A stretch of 64,000 nt of DNA from Vanilla planifolia (Eukaryota; Streptophyta; Magnoliopsida; Asparagales; Orchidaceae). The DNA is taken from positions 40,512,737 through 40,576,736 of the forward strand of contig CM043869.1 of assembly GCA_023846275.1 (NCBI GenBank), read 5' to 3'. The notes beneath the pieces are model-generated. The model searched no databases and was not told the origin of the DNA. It saw only the letters and a list, made by a program, of their open reading frames with translations. Positions 26,500 through 40,600 of the stretch are shown here, one piece after another. A program made the translations under genes and the position numbers. Within the stretch, counting starts at the first letter, position 1; every line of letters begins with the position of its first letter.

Positions 26500-27950
26500 C
26501 TTAACTTGTCATTTGCATCAAAAGGACTCACCATTTCACCGATTGGTGCGGACACCAGTTACATTCGAGACTTTCGACGCGCCCAATCCCGTCAGGCACG
26601 ATATAGCTCGAGGGATTTATTTTTGTGCAGGGTCAATTTGGAGCTCGAAAATAAAATCTATGCTAAAAAACGGACTTTTAAAACATTCAAGACGCTTACC
26701 GGCGACTCAGGTCCCACCGCCCCGCCGAACGCCGTCCGTCCGCCGCCGTCTGCCGGCAGTCTGCCGGCCGCCGCCCAACAGCCGCTCCGTAGGCGCGCGC
26801 GCACGCGCGCTCAGCAAGGACCGCGGCGCGCCCCCGCGCGCGGGTACCGCACCATCGGCGCGACGGCCCCTGCGGGCCGCCAGCAACCCGTCCGCCTCCG
26901 ATCGGGTCATCGCGGTCGGTATCGGGTCCGCCCGTCCCGATTATGCTTTCGGGTCACCCGCTCGCCCTCGCGGGTCGGCGCGACCCGAACTCCGCCGCAC
27001 CCGCCCACGCCACGCCGAAAGTGCCGACAGCAGTGCCCCACGCCCATACGCGCGGCGCCCATACGCGCGGCGCACGCGCGCGGCTCACATGCGACGGCTC
27101 AAACGCCCCATTGCAAGTTCTAATTAAGTTTGGAAACAGCTTATTTTAAGGCTTTTATGTATTTTTGTACCCTTAGGCTCCCTATAAAAGGGGAGGCCTA
27201 CCCTTATGTTTTAAAAGGACGCTTAGTGAATGAGAATTTGTGTTTTCTTGCATCTTGTTGAGAGCTCAAGTGTGAGTGCATCAAGAACTTCGACGTGCTG
27301 ATTCGTTGAGGCTCCGATACTGGAAGGAGGGGTGTGAGGCCCAAGCGGTGAGACGCCGTGCCAGTCCATCAACCATTCTGAAGCAATTTCTTCGCGCATC
27401 ACCCACGAAACGCAAGTCAACTTCCGTACTAACGGTACGCTCGGAAACTTCCCGCCACTTCCCTTACTTGACGTGTTTCCTTCGCGGATTTTGGATTTCC
27501 TCGCTGTTCACTTTCCTACTATCCGATTTTCTTCGTTGCCTCTGGTTCACTCTTTTCGCGTACAACTTACTTCGTTATCCTCGAAACTAGTGTTGATTAG
27601 TTTGATCATCCGACTCTTAATTCTGTGTTGAGCGATCTTTCAAAATTTTATTTTTCGAGATCGGTATTATTAACCCATCCCGAGTACCCCGTGTCTGCGC
27701 CGTCGAGAGGTAGCGGGCCTAGCATACGGAGCAACCTTTGTGTTGCCCACGGTCCCCTCTTGGCTAGGATCGCCTTGGACGGGTGTCTCAAGCGTGTTAC
27801 CTTTTTCGAAATTTCACATAATTTCCCACAAGTTTTCTTTATTTCCCTAAAAGTTTGCAGGTTAATCGCTTGTATTGCTCAATAAACAAAAGCTTAAATC
27901 TGTCCGGCATCACCGATGGTCTTTGAATCTCACGAACACTCACAAAACTT
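26500..27950 (+). mobile_element. Probable solo LTR of a retrotransposon, with a CpG-rich 5' half
   Basis: In an AT-rich setting this block is strikingly GC- and CpG-rich between 26700 and 27110, with gcgcgcgcgcacgcgcgctc near 26791 and a doubled cccatacgcgcggcg at about 27043-27072. It is followed by a TATA-type element (ctataaaagggga, about 27182) and then about 700 bp of T/C-rich leader-like DNA, the layout of a large plant LTR (U3, then R, then U5). Open frames on both strands in the GC-rich part (up to 217 codons) are compositional; they contain no domain I know. I see no gag-pol, primer-binding site or second LTR beside it, so a solo LTR is favoured. The exact TG...CA ends and target duplication could not be fixed. 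An alternative is the promoter region of an unrecognised gene. Confidence 0.5.
27182..27194 (+). promoter_or_regulatory. TATA-box-like element inside the probable LTR
   Basis: The sequence ctataaaagggga is a near-perfect plant TATA box. It sits directly downstream of the CpG-rich block and would start transcription near 27215. In an LTR it would mark the U3/R boundary. Confidence 0.5.
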
Positions 27951-30900
27951 TGCACGACGTGGCTCAATTAAGGTTAAATTAATCTTAGCTAATCCAAAAA
28001 TTGAAGAAGCAAAGATGCTTAATGGGTTTGTAATACTCACGCGAAGTAACAAATTTTAACATTAAACTCACCATTGTCATCGAAAATCACTAGATACTTC
28101 GACCTCCATGCTCGACATCACTCACTAAAAGAAGGTTGAAATGCTTATGTCATAGAACCCTTTGTGATATTTTCTCTTTTCGATTTCCTTCCTCATTGAA
28201 CTTTGTAAGAAATTTCTAATTCCAAATCCGTTTCAATAGGATGTTAAGTATCGGGTCGAGAGTGAAAGGGACAAGGGATTATAAGAGAGGGAGAGAGAAG
28301 GATCAATTTGTTTTATAAAAATAGAAATTTGAAATGGTAAATTACTTAAAAATTAATATTTATCTTATTTCTTTCAATGCTTTGTAAAAATTTTAAATAG
28401 TTTCAAAAAATTATAATAAATTTATAATTGGAATCCTCACAACATAATCTTTCTAAAAGTATATTCACAACCAAATTTTGATATACTTTATCAAATATAT
28501 TTTTTGAGACATAAAATTTATATAACTGTATCTTGCTCTAAAAATTTTTCATTAAGCATCCGAGTTATAAATAACATTAAAATAATAAAATATTAGTCAT
28601 TACATGAACAGTTTTGTCACATTTAATTTCACATATATAAAATAAAAAATTTAAGATAAACTTTGTGTAGAATATTTTAGTAGAAGAAATAAAATCTTTA
28701 ATATTTTATTAATATCTAGAAAATAAAAGTTTTTAAAAAAATGCACATTTTTAACAATGATGTTTTGTAGTTTCAGTAGAGTTAGATTGTGGAGAACTAA
28801 ATATTAAAAAAGACGACAAGATAATGGTTTGGGTTAATAGAAAAACTTGACTAAAGGGATAACAAGATGATATGTTAGGATTTAGAATCATGTTAAAGAT
28901 CGCGGTAGTTTGAACAAGAGAGTGAAAGGGTAAGTAAATACTTATGAGTGTTAGAGGAAATAATAATTTGTTTAATTATTAACTCTCTAATAGAATGTCT
29001 CTCATATTTGATTATTGTCTCTCATAAGAATAGAAGTTAGAATCTCTTCAATTAGAATTAGATAAATACTTTTTACTCATAAAAGAGAAAAAATACAAAC
29101 AAGAAAAGTTTTTAATTTTTTTAACAATATGATGAATATCAATATTTATAGAGACCCCAAGAGTTTAATATTATTTTCTTTTCTAAAAAAATAAAAGTTG
29201 AATTGGAAGAGTGTAAAATTAATTGAGATAAGAAGTTCCCAAATTAGCCATGCATTATTGGATGTAACGATGAGTGTCTGATGGCTGGTAGTGAGATCAC
29301 TACAATGTAAGCGGAGAGACACATGATGCCTCGAGTTTGGGTTTAACTAATAAATTGATTGGTGTGACTTAGGCAGAGAGATGCATGACGCTTTGTGTCT
29401 GTATTTTTTGTTGGTGTGAGTCGGAGTGAATCTGTATGTTGATAAGTTGACACCTTCGTAATCTAGTCTATGTTGGTCTAATGCATTATAAAGTTTTGAG
29501 GGTACCCCGAGTCGAGCGGGTGGTGGCTTTGTCTTTTGGCAATGATAGTAATTGTGGAAGACAACAATGGACAATAATTTAAACAGTCCAAAAACTTAAT
29601 TTTAAGCCTTTTTGAAGTAATTTTTAACCACAATTTATATCGATAAAAGTATGGGATAGTTGTAGAGATGACTAGGTGATGTTGGGCAACCAAACAACAG
29701 TGATCAGGAGTAGCAGATGACCAAGTGATGACAAATGATTGATGATAATGGGTGAAGCATGCATAAGAACTAAACTCAATGATGACATATTTTACTATAA
29801 AATATGCTTAGATAAATGCAGCAAAAATAGTAAAGATAACTATAGAAAAACATAAAGTGTTGTAGTTCACTCTTATAGTTAAAAAATGACTAATTAGAAT
29901 ATAATTAAGCTCGAATATGGCTCCAAGTTTGAATTGGATTGATGTAATGCTAGTAGGTATAAGTTTGTGAGCTAATATTATATGCTTTTACATCACATGA
30001 CACATGACTAGATATGTGTTTCACTTATAGTTTAGCATACTCTACACTCTTAAATGGATTTATACTTAACATGGCAACATTAAAACAATGCATGCACACA
30101 AAAAATCCCATGTATAATTGCCAATTTTGATGTTTTATGTGATTCTTTTTTCTCTCTTATCAACTTTCATAACTAGCTTCTTGAAAATCATTATTAAATT
30201 CCTCGTCCTAATATTCAACCTAACTAAAGTGAAATTTTGTATACTTGGGAACCATGGATTGACAATCAATTAAGAATCAAGGCACCATAAACACACCCAT
30301 AACTTCTTCCTCCAGTATATTGCTTTTATATTGTGATGTTCTGACAAAAATTGACCAGAGCTTAGTTAGGCTTCTGTCCAAATTTGTTTGAATAATTGCG
30401 TGAGAGGGAAAAATTAGAAATGTGTCATATAAGGCAGAGTTAATTTAATGGTGTAAAGGAATAGATTAGGATATTTATAATATTATATTAAATAAATATT
30501 TTATTTCTTATTTAATCTATCAAACTTAGCAATTTGTGATAATTTAAAATAAACTTTAATTGATATTGAACTAGCATTATTAGACTCATCTTAATGAGTT
30601 ATATTTAATAGTATGTTTATTTTCATAATTTTATAATACATAGTTTCTTACTTAATTTTGAAATATTTTACAAAAAAGTTTACACATCTATAAATTTTTT
30701 TTCCAAATATTAATATAACTTTATTATTTTAAAAATTTAAGAATGTTACAACATGTCATAATAGTCATTTTATTGTCTACTTTGATGACATTATATTTAA
30801 ACATTTATGTAATTTTCTAGAATTAATATGATCAACTTAATTAATTAATTAATTACAGATAAGAGGCATTTTAACAAGTTTTGTTAATTTTGTGTTAGAA

Positions 30901-31300
30901 GATAATCTTATCTCACCAAGAAATCCTTCAATGCAATAGTCGTATGCATTCAATAATTTTTTTAGTTATGCAATTAATTAAGCTAATGTTATCCAACCAC
31001 ATCATTTGGTGGTTATCATCATTCCTTCATATTGCTCACTATCTTTGTGCCACTATCTTAGCTATTTAACATAATTATTACCACTCTTTATTTCTATTAT
31101 CATTTTATTATAATAATTTTTATTGATTTTTCTAAAATTTTAAATAAGTTTTGAAAAAAGAAGTTTTTGAAAAATATTATATATTTGAATAAAAATAAAG
31201 TTTTGATAAATTTAAAAAAATTGATATTTTTAGTTAAAAAAATTAAAAATTAGCAAAATATTGTTAGCAAAAAGGGTCTAAAGCTAAGGTTTAAAAGTAT
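27951..31300. other. Intergenic DNA containing a dispersed repeat shared with 47.8-49.25 kb
   Basis: The stretch about 28.5-30.0 kb aligns in the same order and orientation with about 47.95-49.25 kb. Shared landmarks include the phrase gttaatagaraaacttg (about 28832 and 48240), the ttgtagttcactcttatagt / ttatagttgacttctatgat pair, and the end phrase gatgtaatgctagtaggtat / gtgttatgctaatggatgtg. No coding sequence is recognised. This looks like non-coding or LTR-type DNA of one element family. Confidence 0.5.
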
Positions 31301-31658
31301 AAAATGTTACCCACTATCGTGGGTGATAAGCAAGTTAGCTAATTTGTTCAACAGTATGCGGTTGAATGAAAAGGTAGAAAACTTGTAGGTCGTGGGGGTT
31401 TTCCTGCTCAAGTTATTAGGGTTTTACGGTTGCCCATATTTCAAAACACGGTGTTATTTTAGATCCTTAAAAGACATTTCTTCCGCTTCCAAGTATTGCC
31501 TCGAGTTGGCTTAGTTTTGATATGATCACTCCTTGATTAAAGGCGGGAAAAACCCAAAAATTCTTCTTGGCTTGTTATCCTCTTTGAATTTCTCTACGGA
31601 GGCGTCGCCGCCGCCGCCAGCCGTCGCTGCTCTTGAGTTTTATCCCTAGTAGCTCAGC

Positions 31659-34600
31659 ATGGAGGGAGAAGGGGATGAGCTCAATGACTACACCATTATT
31701 AAGGAAGGAGAGGCGGAGATTCTTATGCATTCAAGCAATACCGTATTTTTCAACAAAGCTCAGGTAAGAGTTTCCTCTTCTTAATTCTACTTCATAGTAA
31801 CGTGGTGCTTACCATAAATGGTTCCGTTTTTTGGAACTTGAATAATTGCTGTGTAAAGCTTCCCTTTTTTTTTTCACATTTTGGAATAGCGTTTACCAGC
31901 CAAAATTGAATTTTTTCTGGTCTCTTTGGCTATTTGGCTCCTGGATTTTTGTAGAATGTCTCTTGGCTGGTTAATAGGAGCTGGAAACATAACTGAAATA
32001 GTTCATATTGGGCAGGGAAAGTGTAAGGCTGATTTTTTGTACTCGGACAGAGTAATGGACACGAAATAGGGATTGACACTTGTGTGAGTAATGCTTTGGA
32101 TTCATAGAAGAACTGAGCACTAGCTCGATGTTTATGTCTTTTTATCTCAAAAGATGACATCTTGATCTCAATTATTCATGCATGGATCGGATGCAATACA
32201 AAGGAAAATAGCTTAATCACAAGTTAGCCCTGGTGGCTTCAACCGTAGTGTACCCTCCATCCATCCTGTAGCTCAAGCATATGGTATGGATCGTCATCAT
32301 ATTGAGCCCAAGTAAATGGCATAGGCATGGTTCTAGACATCAGTTTTGTTAGTTTGCACCATACCATGGAAAATGAAAGTAGTATGATCTGGATGGATGG
32401 AAACTATAAACATTGTTTATATTTTATATAATAAACATGACTACTGAAAGTACCTCTTTTGTTAACTTCAACGGACAAAGAAGTTTACTCTTGATATGTG
32501 ATGCGTCATCAAATTAATTCAATTACAGTTCCTCTGGCTGACATTTCAGAAAGGTTTTGTGGTATCCCGTGCCCCACCTCGCAAGATACCCTCGCCTATA
32601 AAATGAATGGTCCCGCTAATGCAAAAAAATAGGGAGTATAAAGCAAGAAACAGATAGAAATAAGATGAGGGGCCCTTTTTATGCTTAGCCCTATGCCCCT
32701 AAATTTCTTTTTCCTTGTGTTCTGTTATTGAAAAGGAGCTGTGATTTGTTGTTGCACTGTTTGTTTTCATTAACCTTATCATCATGTGGTGGAATTTGTC
32801 TCTGTCTTGCAGTCAATGTAGTTTTCTCTATTTACAGTGTTTCCTTTTTAACTTCTGTATGATGCGGATTTCATTGTGATTTTTTCTTTACGTTTTCTTG
32901 GGATTTCCTGTGGTTTGAATGGTTATTCTTCTTGCACTATGTGTCAATATGTTTTTTTGTGTAAATTTAATCTTAATACATCCCTCAAATATTTATCCCC
33001 CTTTTTTGATTTGTTGTATCTTTAATATTCTATCTTAGCTTTGGAATAAATGTTGTGTATGCTTTGAAGTTTAGGATGTAGTTTTCATCTGTTAGTGTTA
33101 AGTAGCTGTCTATAATGAATATAAGTTCCACATGGTGCCTATTTTATGCATTGCATGTGGGCTTCAGGAATCATTTTATCGTTAAACTATGTTCCTTATA
33201 CATCTGGACTATAACTGAAGGAATTTAAGCATATTCAATGCATGTTTTGAGCTACAACAGTATAAGGTTGAATGGAATTTTTTTTAAATGAATTATGGAT
33301 GTTCACTATACTTGTTATTTCAGTTGGCAAAGTTATTATGCTTATTAAGAAAGGAAGCCCCTTTTCAATCTTGGGAAAAATAATCTTAGAGAGAAGAAAT
33401 GATGCTACATTTGTATGTATGTTTCATTTCCTGGATTCTGATCTGCCTTCTCATTGATTCCTTTCCACTCACGTGTGAGAAGGGGAAATAAAAGTTGCGA
33501 ACATGCAATTGAAAGTGTGTTAGTCTGTCAATCTGGCAAATTTCATAAGATTAACAGTTGCTTTTTGAAAATCTAAGCATCTAGTTTAATATTTTGAACG
33601 TTTTGAAGTCTTTGATGAACCCTGCTATTTTGTTATTTTGCATTCTTTTCCTGGAAGATGTTTGTTTGGATGCACCCTTAACAGAAGAATTGTGCATATT
33701 GTAACTAAGATGGAGAGAAGGGGTAGCACATAAAATGAAGAGTAATTATAAAAGGAATCCTTACTCAATTTTAGTATCAATATATGATTATCATGCTGAG
33801 ATGAAGGTGATATCTATTATGAAATTAATTTTTTTGTATTCTAGGAATTCTTCAAAATTAATGGAGTTTTCTTTTCAAAGTTCAAGGGGAATTCTCTATC
33901 GATGATGTTTTTGTCGATGAGAGTGTATCTATCAAATTCATTGTGAAAAACTAACAATGATTAGCTTTCATTTATCCTTTGGCTGTTTCACGTCTAGGCT
34001 GTCCTTTTTTCATGAAGCTGAACAACTTTCTATACTACAGGTCTATGGAGTGCCATGATCTAAGTAGGAAACTTGCATTTGATTTAAAAACAATTTGATG
34101 GCATTTTGCTTTGTTTTTATAATGATTTCCATATTGGACGTGGTGTGGAGGTAAGATTGAGGTTTTGATGATCACTCGTTGTCCTTGAGTTTGCTGGGAA
34201 TAATTAATGTGTTGTTGAAATTTTTAGTTTACAAGGACTAGAAACTAATAAATAACCATGATATGATAGATTGATTTTGTTCATCTATTATCTGGATGCT
34301 TTGTGTGACTTTTGGTGCCTGTTGGAAGAAACATCAAAGTTTGATAAATTGACTCTTAGAATCTCTTGTTGTCCTCTATTTTGCTAGGCTGTGGTGATCC
34401 GTTGTTTGGGTTCTTAGTTTGAAATTGCTAAAATGAAATTAAGAAACAGAACATTGTCAAAAGGGATTGAATTGGATAATGGATGGTCTTGATATTTTCT
34501 TGAAAATTTAGTTTCACTCCTTTTTTCCGAATATCTGAACAATTGTTTTGATTTTTTATCAGACTCTGTAAAACAACCATAACTCATTATAAACATATTT

Positions 34601-37600
34601 TTTTCAAGTCTCAATTCACATATAACTTTGGCGTTGCAGTTCTTCTTAGTTCTTATCTCTTTGTGATTGTATCTGCTTCAGTTTTTTCTTGTGTGATCAT
34701 TTTTCTTAACAGTGTTTTTTTGGTTTTCATTTACTGGATTTCCTCTGGATAACTTGATACCATTTTTAATTGTCTTGTCTCATAGCTTGTTATCAAACAT
34801 TATCAACTCAGCAATTATGGATGGAAATTCAATACAAGTTCATGGGTATGAGAGCATTGGGTATACGATCAGTGTATTTTTACACAATGGTGTTTGTGTT
34901 AGACTTATTTCTGTTCTGGAATATGATACTCATTCTGCAAGTCATTTCGTATATGTTCAATCAATTCATAAAAATCTTATGCAATTGCTGTTAAATGTAC
35001 GATAGCCAATCGATCTTTACAGTCAAGATTTGCAAATGTATTTGAGCCTCTGGCAATGATCAGTTTTGCAAGGCTTCAATAACAATGTGTAATCTTTTAG
35101 TTACATTATTTTCTCTTCTTTAGATGTTCCACTATCGTTCTTTTGTTGCTTATGTGCTGAAGAAAGTTACTGAAGTTTTTAATTATGTGTTATGGTTAGG
35201 TGAACAATAGAGACATCTCTATTGCTGTTTTGAGAACATTTGTTGAAAAACGCAAAGAAGAGTATGCTGCTATGCTTAATAGAAAAGTAAAACCCGAATC
35301 TAAAATAAACGAAGTCACTCCTGATTCTACAGCACCTGAGTCTACTAATGTTGAAAATGAAGAGACAGCTGTTTCTGTTGATATGCCAACAATTGGGATT
35401 CATTACAAGCAAGAAAACAGACCTTTTGATGCATCAGCTGATGTGTCAGCAGAGCCAATAAAGACCTCCTTGAAAGTCCACAGAGTACTTGATGCACCAA
35501 AAGTTCTGGAGGTGAAAATTTGAGAGAATTAATACTTTTTTAGTTGGTAGTTTCTGAATGAGATAGTCCATTACATTAGACAGTACCAAAATCTAAGTGC
35601 TTATGTCATGACTTTGCAGGCTTTGGCAGCTTCTGGTTTGAGAGCACTGCGCTATGCTCGGGAAGTGGATGGAATTGGTCCAATTATTGCTTTAGACAAT
35701 GATGAAGGTATGTTCATTTATTTGGTCAAGGACCTATGTACATCTTATTACAACTACAATATTTTGGGGCTTTAATATGTTATGATACTGCACACTATTT
35801 TATAGAATCTATCAAAGCATGCAAGAGAAACATAAAGTTCAACGGGTCCACAGTTTGTTCAAAGGTTGAAGCTTATCATGCAGATGCACGTGTTTACATG
35901 CTCACCAATCAGAAGAAGTTTGATGCGGTAATTACTAGTATATTACCCTTTTTATAAATGTTGTAATATTGAAGGATAAGCCTACGTTCTTAATAGTTTT
36001 CCTTTTTGACATCTTGGGTCTACTTGTGTACACCACTTCAGATTTTATTTAGCTTTTGTTTTCTCACCATAAGGTTGTTTCGATGGGTTTTTTTAGGTTT
36101 GCTAGTTTGACTTATAGCGCTAGAATCTTACAAAATTTATGGTAAGAATGCAAAATAAAACCTTTGGGCTCTCTAGACCTCATGTATGTGGGAGCTTTCA
36201 TATCATTGGGGTACTCTTCCTTTTTACCTTGATTTGTTGCTTGAATTTGGACATCATGGAACGAGTTTGTTGTTCTTTATGATATTTTTTCGATTCAGGT
36301 GGATCTTGATCCATATGGATCACCTTCCGTTTTTCTGGATTCGGCTGTACAGTCGGTTGCTGATGGTGGACTTTTAATGTGCACAGCCACTGATATGGCA
36401 GTTTTATGTGGGGGTAATGGAGAAGTTTGCTATTCCAAGTGAGATGGCATACTTGATTCAAGCTTAAGATTTTAATGTTGCATGGCTATTCTTCTTAATT
36501 GTGATTGTGCAAATTAGGTACGGATCTTACCCATTGAAAGGAAAATATTGCCATGAGATGGCATTAAGGATCCTTCTTGCCTGCATTGAGGTATTGAAAC
36601 TTCCATTTTGATATTAACATGAACTAATTTAGTGCTTTATTTGATTGTAGACTGTAATGTTGTGACATTCTAATTTCTTCAGAGCCATGCTAATCGTTAC
36701 AAACGGTTCATTGTTCCCATCCTCTCTGTACAAATGGACTTCTATATCCGTGTTTTTGTTCGCATATTCACGTAAGATTCTGCTTGTGCTTATTTCTTAA
36801 ACACTACATATCAGGAAGCTAGGGACTTCTTTATGGTTTGTGCTTTCTTTGTCTTATATCTGATTTTAAATTTTTTTTTTTGAGCTCACAACCTCTGAAT
36901 TTGATGCGCAGTTCAGCCAGTGCAATTAAAAACACGCCTCTTAAACTCTCATATGTGTACCAATGCATAGCTTGCGATTCTTTTCATTTGCAAAGTGTTG
37001 GGAGGACTGTGACTAAGGTATGAATCCGATGAATCATTTTGTTTTTCTTTTCTGATGTCCCATCTAAGTTTTTAGAAGAAAGACTTATTCCAAAGCTTGA
37101 TATGCTTATAATGTCTTTTCTTTTCTCAAACTATGCCTTAACAAGAATAACAGCATGCGGTATGCACCTGGATTTGGTCCTATAGTCCCTCAAGATTGCA
37201 GAGACTGCGGCAAAAAATTTAACATGGGTGGACCAATATGGAGTGCTCCAATGCATGATCTAGAGTGGGTGATTTCCATCTTAGCAAATGTCAAAGCTAT
37301 GAAAGATCGATATCCGGCATATGATAAGATTCTTTCTGTTCTGACAAATATATCGGAGGTAATGTCTAACCTTGCTTTGATTTTGTTGTTTTTCTTGTAC
37401 TTTCTCCATTTTAGTTAATATATCCATACATATTTTTAAACTATTTGTGCACGTGTTGTTAATTATTTCTTGTGAATCTTCACCTATAATTTCTGACTTC
37501 ATTGGCACAGTTATTTCAGATTACATATTCAAATCCCTGGTTATGAAGCTTTTATGAACTCAAGATTGTTGCACCAATGTAAACTCTGCTTATACTATGA

Positions 37601-40600
37601 CATGGTGATGTCCTAGCATTTGTGTAATTCTTCAAAGCAATGCTACTTTTGTTTATGGGTTAAGTGTATTATTGTTGATACAAATAATCTGCATCCTTAA
37701 GTCTCGTAGTAATAGAAAATAGTGCTGAAGGTGGGCACTATGTAAAGCCTTGATGGCTCATATAAGCAGATATATAGTCTATATAGGTTAGGATAGCTCC
37801 ACTATTATCATTTGGAGGGACGCACGGGCAAGTTTTATTCTCCTAACTAATGATTTTCCGTCCATCCCTAATACATAAAATGCACAAAAAATGTATTTGA
37901 ACATTGTAAATGTTTTATTGTAATACCTAGAAAAAAGCACCTTCATCCCCTTGGCTTAAAATGATTTTTGTTCCAAGCCTACTTTTGAATTTTACTACTG
38001 TTTTTTATAATCACCACTAATTCAGTGTCAAGACCCTTGGTTTCATTTTTCAAAGACATTTGATATAAATATTACTAAAAGGCTTATGTTTGCTTATGCA
38101 CTCTCTCTATATAATCACTCTTTAATAAAGTATTGTTCGCGGATAGTTTAATGGTGACCAAAAGATAGTCGAATTATGGGGTTTTTAGTATGTGTTTTTT
38201 TTTGTAAAGCTTTTATGCCAATGAGTTTATTGTCTATATATTAGATGTTTTCTATATGACTTCGGACCAACTTTTGTTCTACAAGCATTTTTTTTTTGGA
38301 ATTATATGCTAATGGTCATCTTCATCTATTTATGGTTTATCTACGTATTATACCGCAACTTCATATTCTCTAAAGCTACCCTTGGGGTCATCTGCAAGTT
38401 CCCTCTATCGTACAAGGCCCCTTCATTGTCTACATTCTTTGTTACTCCACTACATGCATTTAATTCTTCTTGCTCTATGGTTTTATTAGCACCTCCCAAG
38501 AACCTCTAAAGACTCCTTAATACATTACTCCTTATTCGATATCAAATGCACTCTTCATATCCACCTCTCAGCTGCTTAAGCTGCTTACCTTTCCCTTTTC
38601 CACTGTAAGGTTACCATCCCATTTTCTTGCTCACCTTAATCACCATTGATTCATCCAAAAGTCCACTTAATCTCATCTTTTTAGAAACAATCGATATAAT
38701 AAGTTTAAATGATTCATTTTTGTGTATGTACTCTCTTTATATATTCATATATTAAGAGATTATTATTTATTTATGATTTTTTTAAGTATGTGTTTGCATT
38801 TGCAATGCTTTTTGTGCAATGAAAATGTGATGAGAATATTAGTGAGCACATTTCTTGCTTAGTGGATGTTTTCAATATTGAGATACTTGGGACTATTTTC
38901 GTCTACCAACTTCTTTTGTGAAATTATATGTTAAAGCTCATTTTCACCTCTATTTGCATGCCTACATCTCCATGACTCCCTTATATCGTCTAAGACACCC
39001 CTAAGTCATTAATGAAAGGGGTTCCTTGTACCATCCACGGGAGTCTTTTATCGCCTTTCTCCATTAATTTCTCAAGACCCCCTTTATTACTTCTTGCTAT
39101 ACATTGTTTTTAGAATTTCCAAGGACCCTCTTACCTTTTCATACATTACATGCACCATTCCCAAGACATATTGATACTCCTTTACCAACCCTATTCCTTG
39201 TTAGCATCTTAATGTCATATACACTCTTTCATATTTGCTTCTCCATATTGCTTGAGATGACTTACCCTTCTTGAGTCGAACATCCTTAGGCCTCCATCAA
39301 CATTCGTTGCAATCCATCTGGAGATACATGTCAACCACTCTTCAAAACCTTCGACAATGAGGTTTCGTGGGAAGGGGTGAATTTCCAAGAGGTTTTAGGC
39401 CATTCTCATTATTTTCAACTTGCATCATGTGCTGTATAACTGTCTTAATTGCATTATGTTGATCACCATTCTTTGTCGACCAAGCGACTACTTACTCTTG
39501 GTTTGTCATTCCCACTCGCATGGATAAAAATTAATGATCAGCTATAGGCATTTTCAGTAATTTGGACCAAACGAAATGGAATAAATGATCTCCATTTGTT
39601 CTTTGTAGAAAGTAGTTTGCTTTAAATTGAGCCTCTTTTCAATACTTTTAGCCACGCTACCTTCATCCTATCCTTGCCTTTTCACATTCTCTTTACATTT
39701 GATTCTGCTCGCATGACATTTTAATGAATTTGCTTTGTTTACATTCCCAAAGCTTTCTACCTTGCTTTCAATAGTTATTTTATCAATCATTTGCTTTTGG
39801 ACTTAGAATCTCAGATAAAACATCCTGCTTTACATACAATTCTACACTCCCAGTCTCACTATATTAAAGTATTGTGTTCTGTACAAAGTTATGATATGGA
39901 ATAGCCCATGAAACCTTTACAATGCAAGAGCAATACGGTAAAAATAGAGCAATTACAAAGCAACATATTTGTAAACGAGTATGTGAGGAAAATGTTCAAA
40001 AGTTGGGAAAGGAAGTGCATTTCATCGGGAGTGCTGGGTGCAAATAACAATCGAGATGCCTGTGTTCTTAAGCTGATTTGTGAACAGCTTCTGACTACTA
40101 GAACAAAAGGAGGATTGGCAGCTTCTTATTCATGTACTTGAAAATTGTAAAGAGCATATGATTCCTATGACAGGAGGACAAGGAAGCCCAGAGGTGGCTT
40201 TTGGACATGGAAGGACAAATGAGGATAAGAAAACTGTTGAAGGTTTAAAGGGTCTGGAAATGGTGGGAAAAAAAATTGCTAAGCTATTTGCTGTATAAGC
40301 TGGAAGCAGCTGTAAATTGCTCTAGGAATGCTCATGTGATGTGCTTCACTGTGGGAAATTAGGAAATGCTGGCATTGTATATAATAGAAAAATAGTAGAA
40401 AATTAGCTGTTTGACGTTTATTTGGTGGTCTTAGACTAAAGGATTGTGTTCGTACACTGTAACCTCTTGCAATTAGTGATGAGGAGGATTTAAGGTAGAT
40501 ATAGACTTAGCAAAAAAACGTTTTTTGTTAGGTTGTGGTTAGTATTTTCTTAAAGCATCTTTCAAAACTTTCGATGAACCGACTTTTATATTGAAAACAA

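Noticed and set aside
26474..27127. Open frames of 205-217 codons in the GC-rich block
   Set aside because: They overlap in two frames and with a minus-strand frame, are dominated by R, P and A, and contain no domain; stop-free runs are expected in such GC-rich DNA.
34712..35005. 97-codon frame in TRM1 intron 1
   Set aside because: It lies inside a well-supported intron, overlaps another frame and has no recognisable domain.
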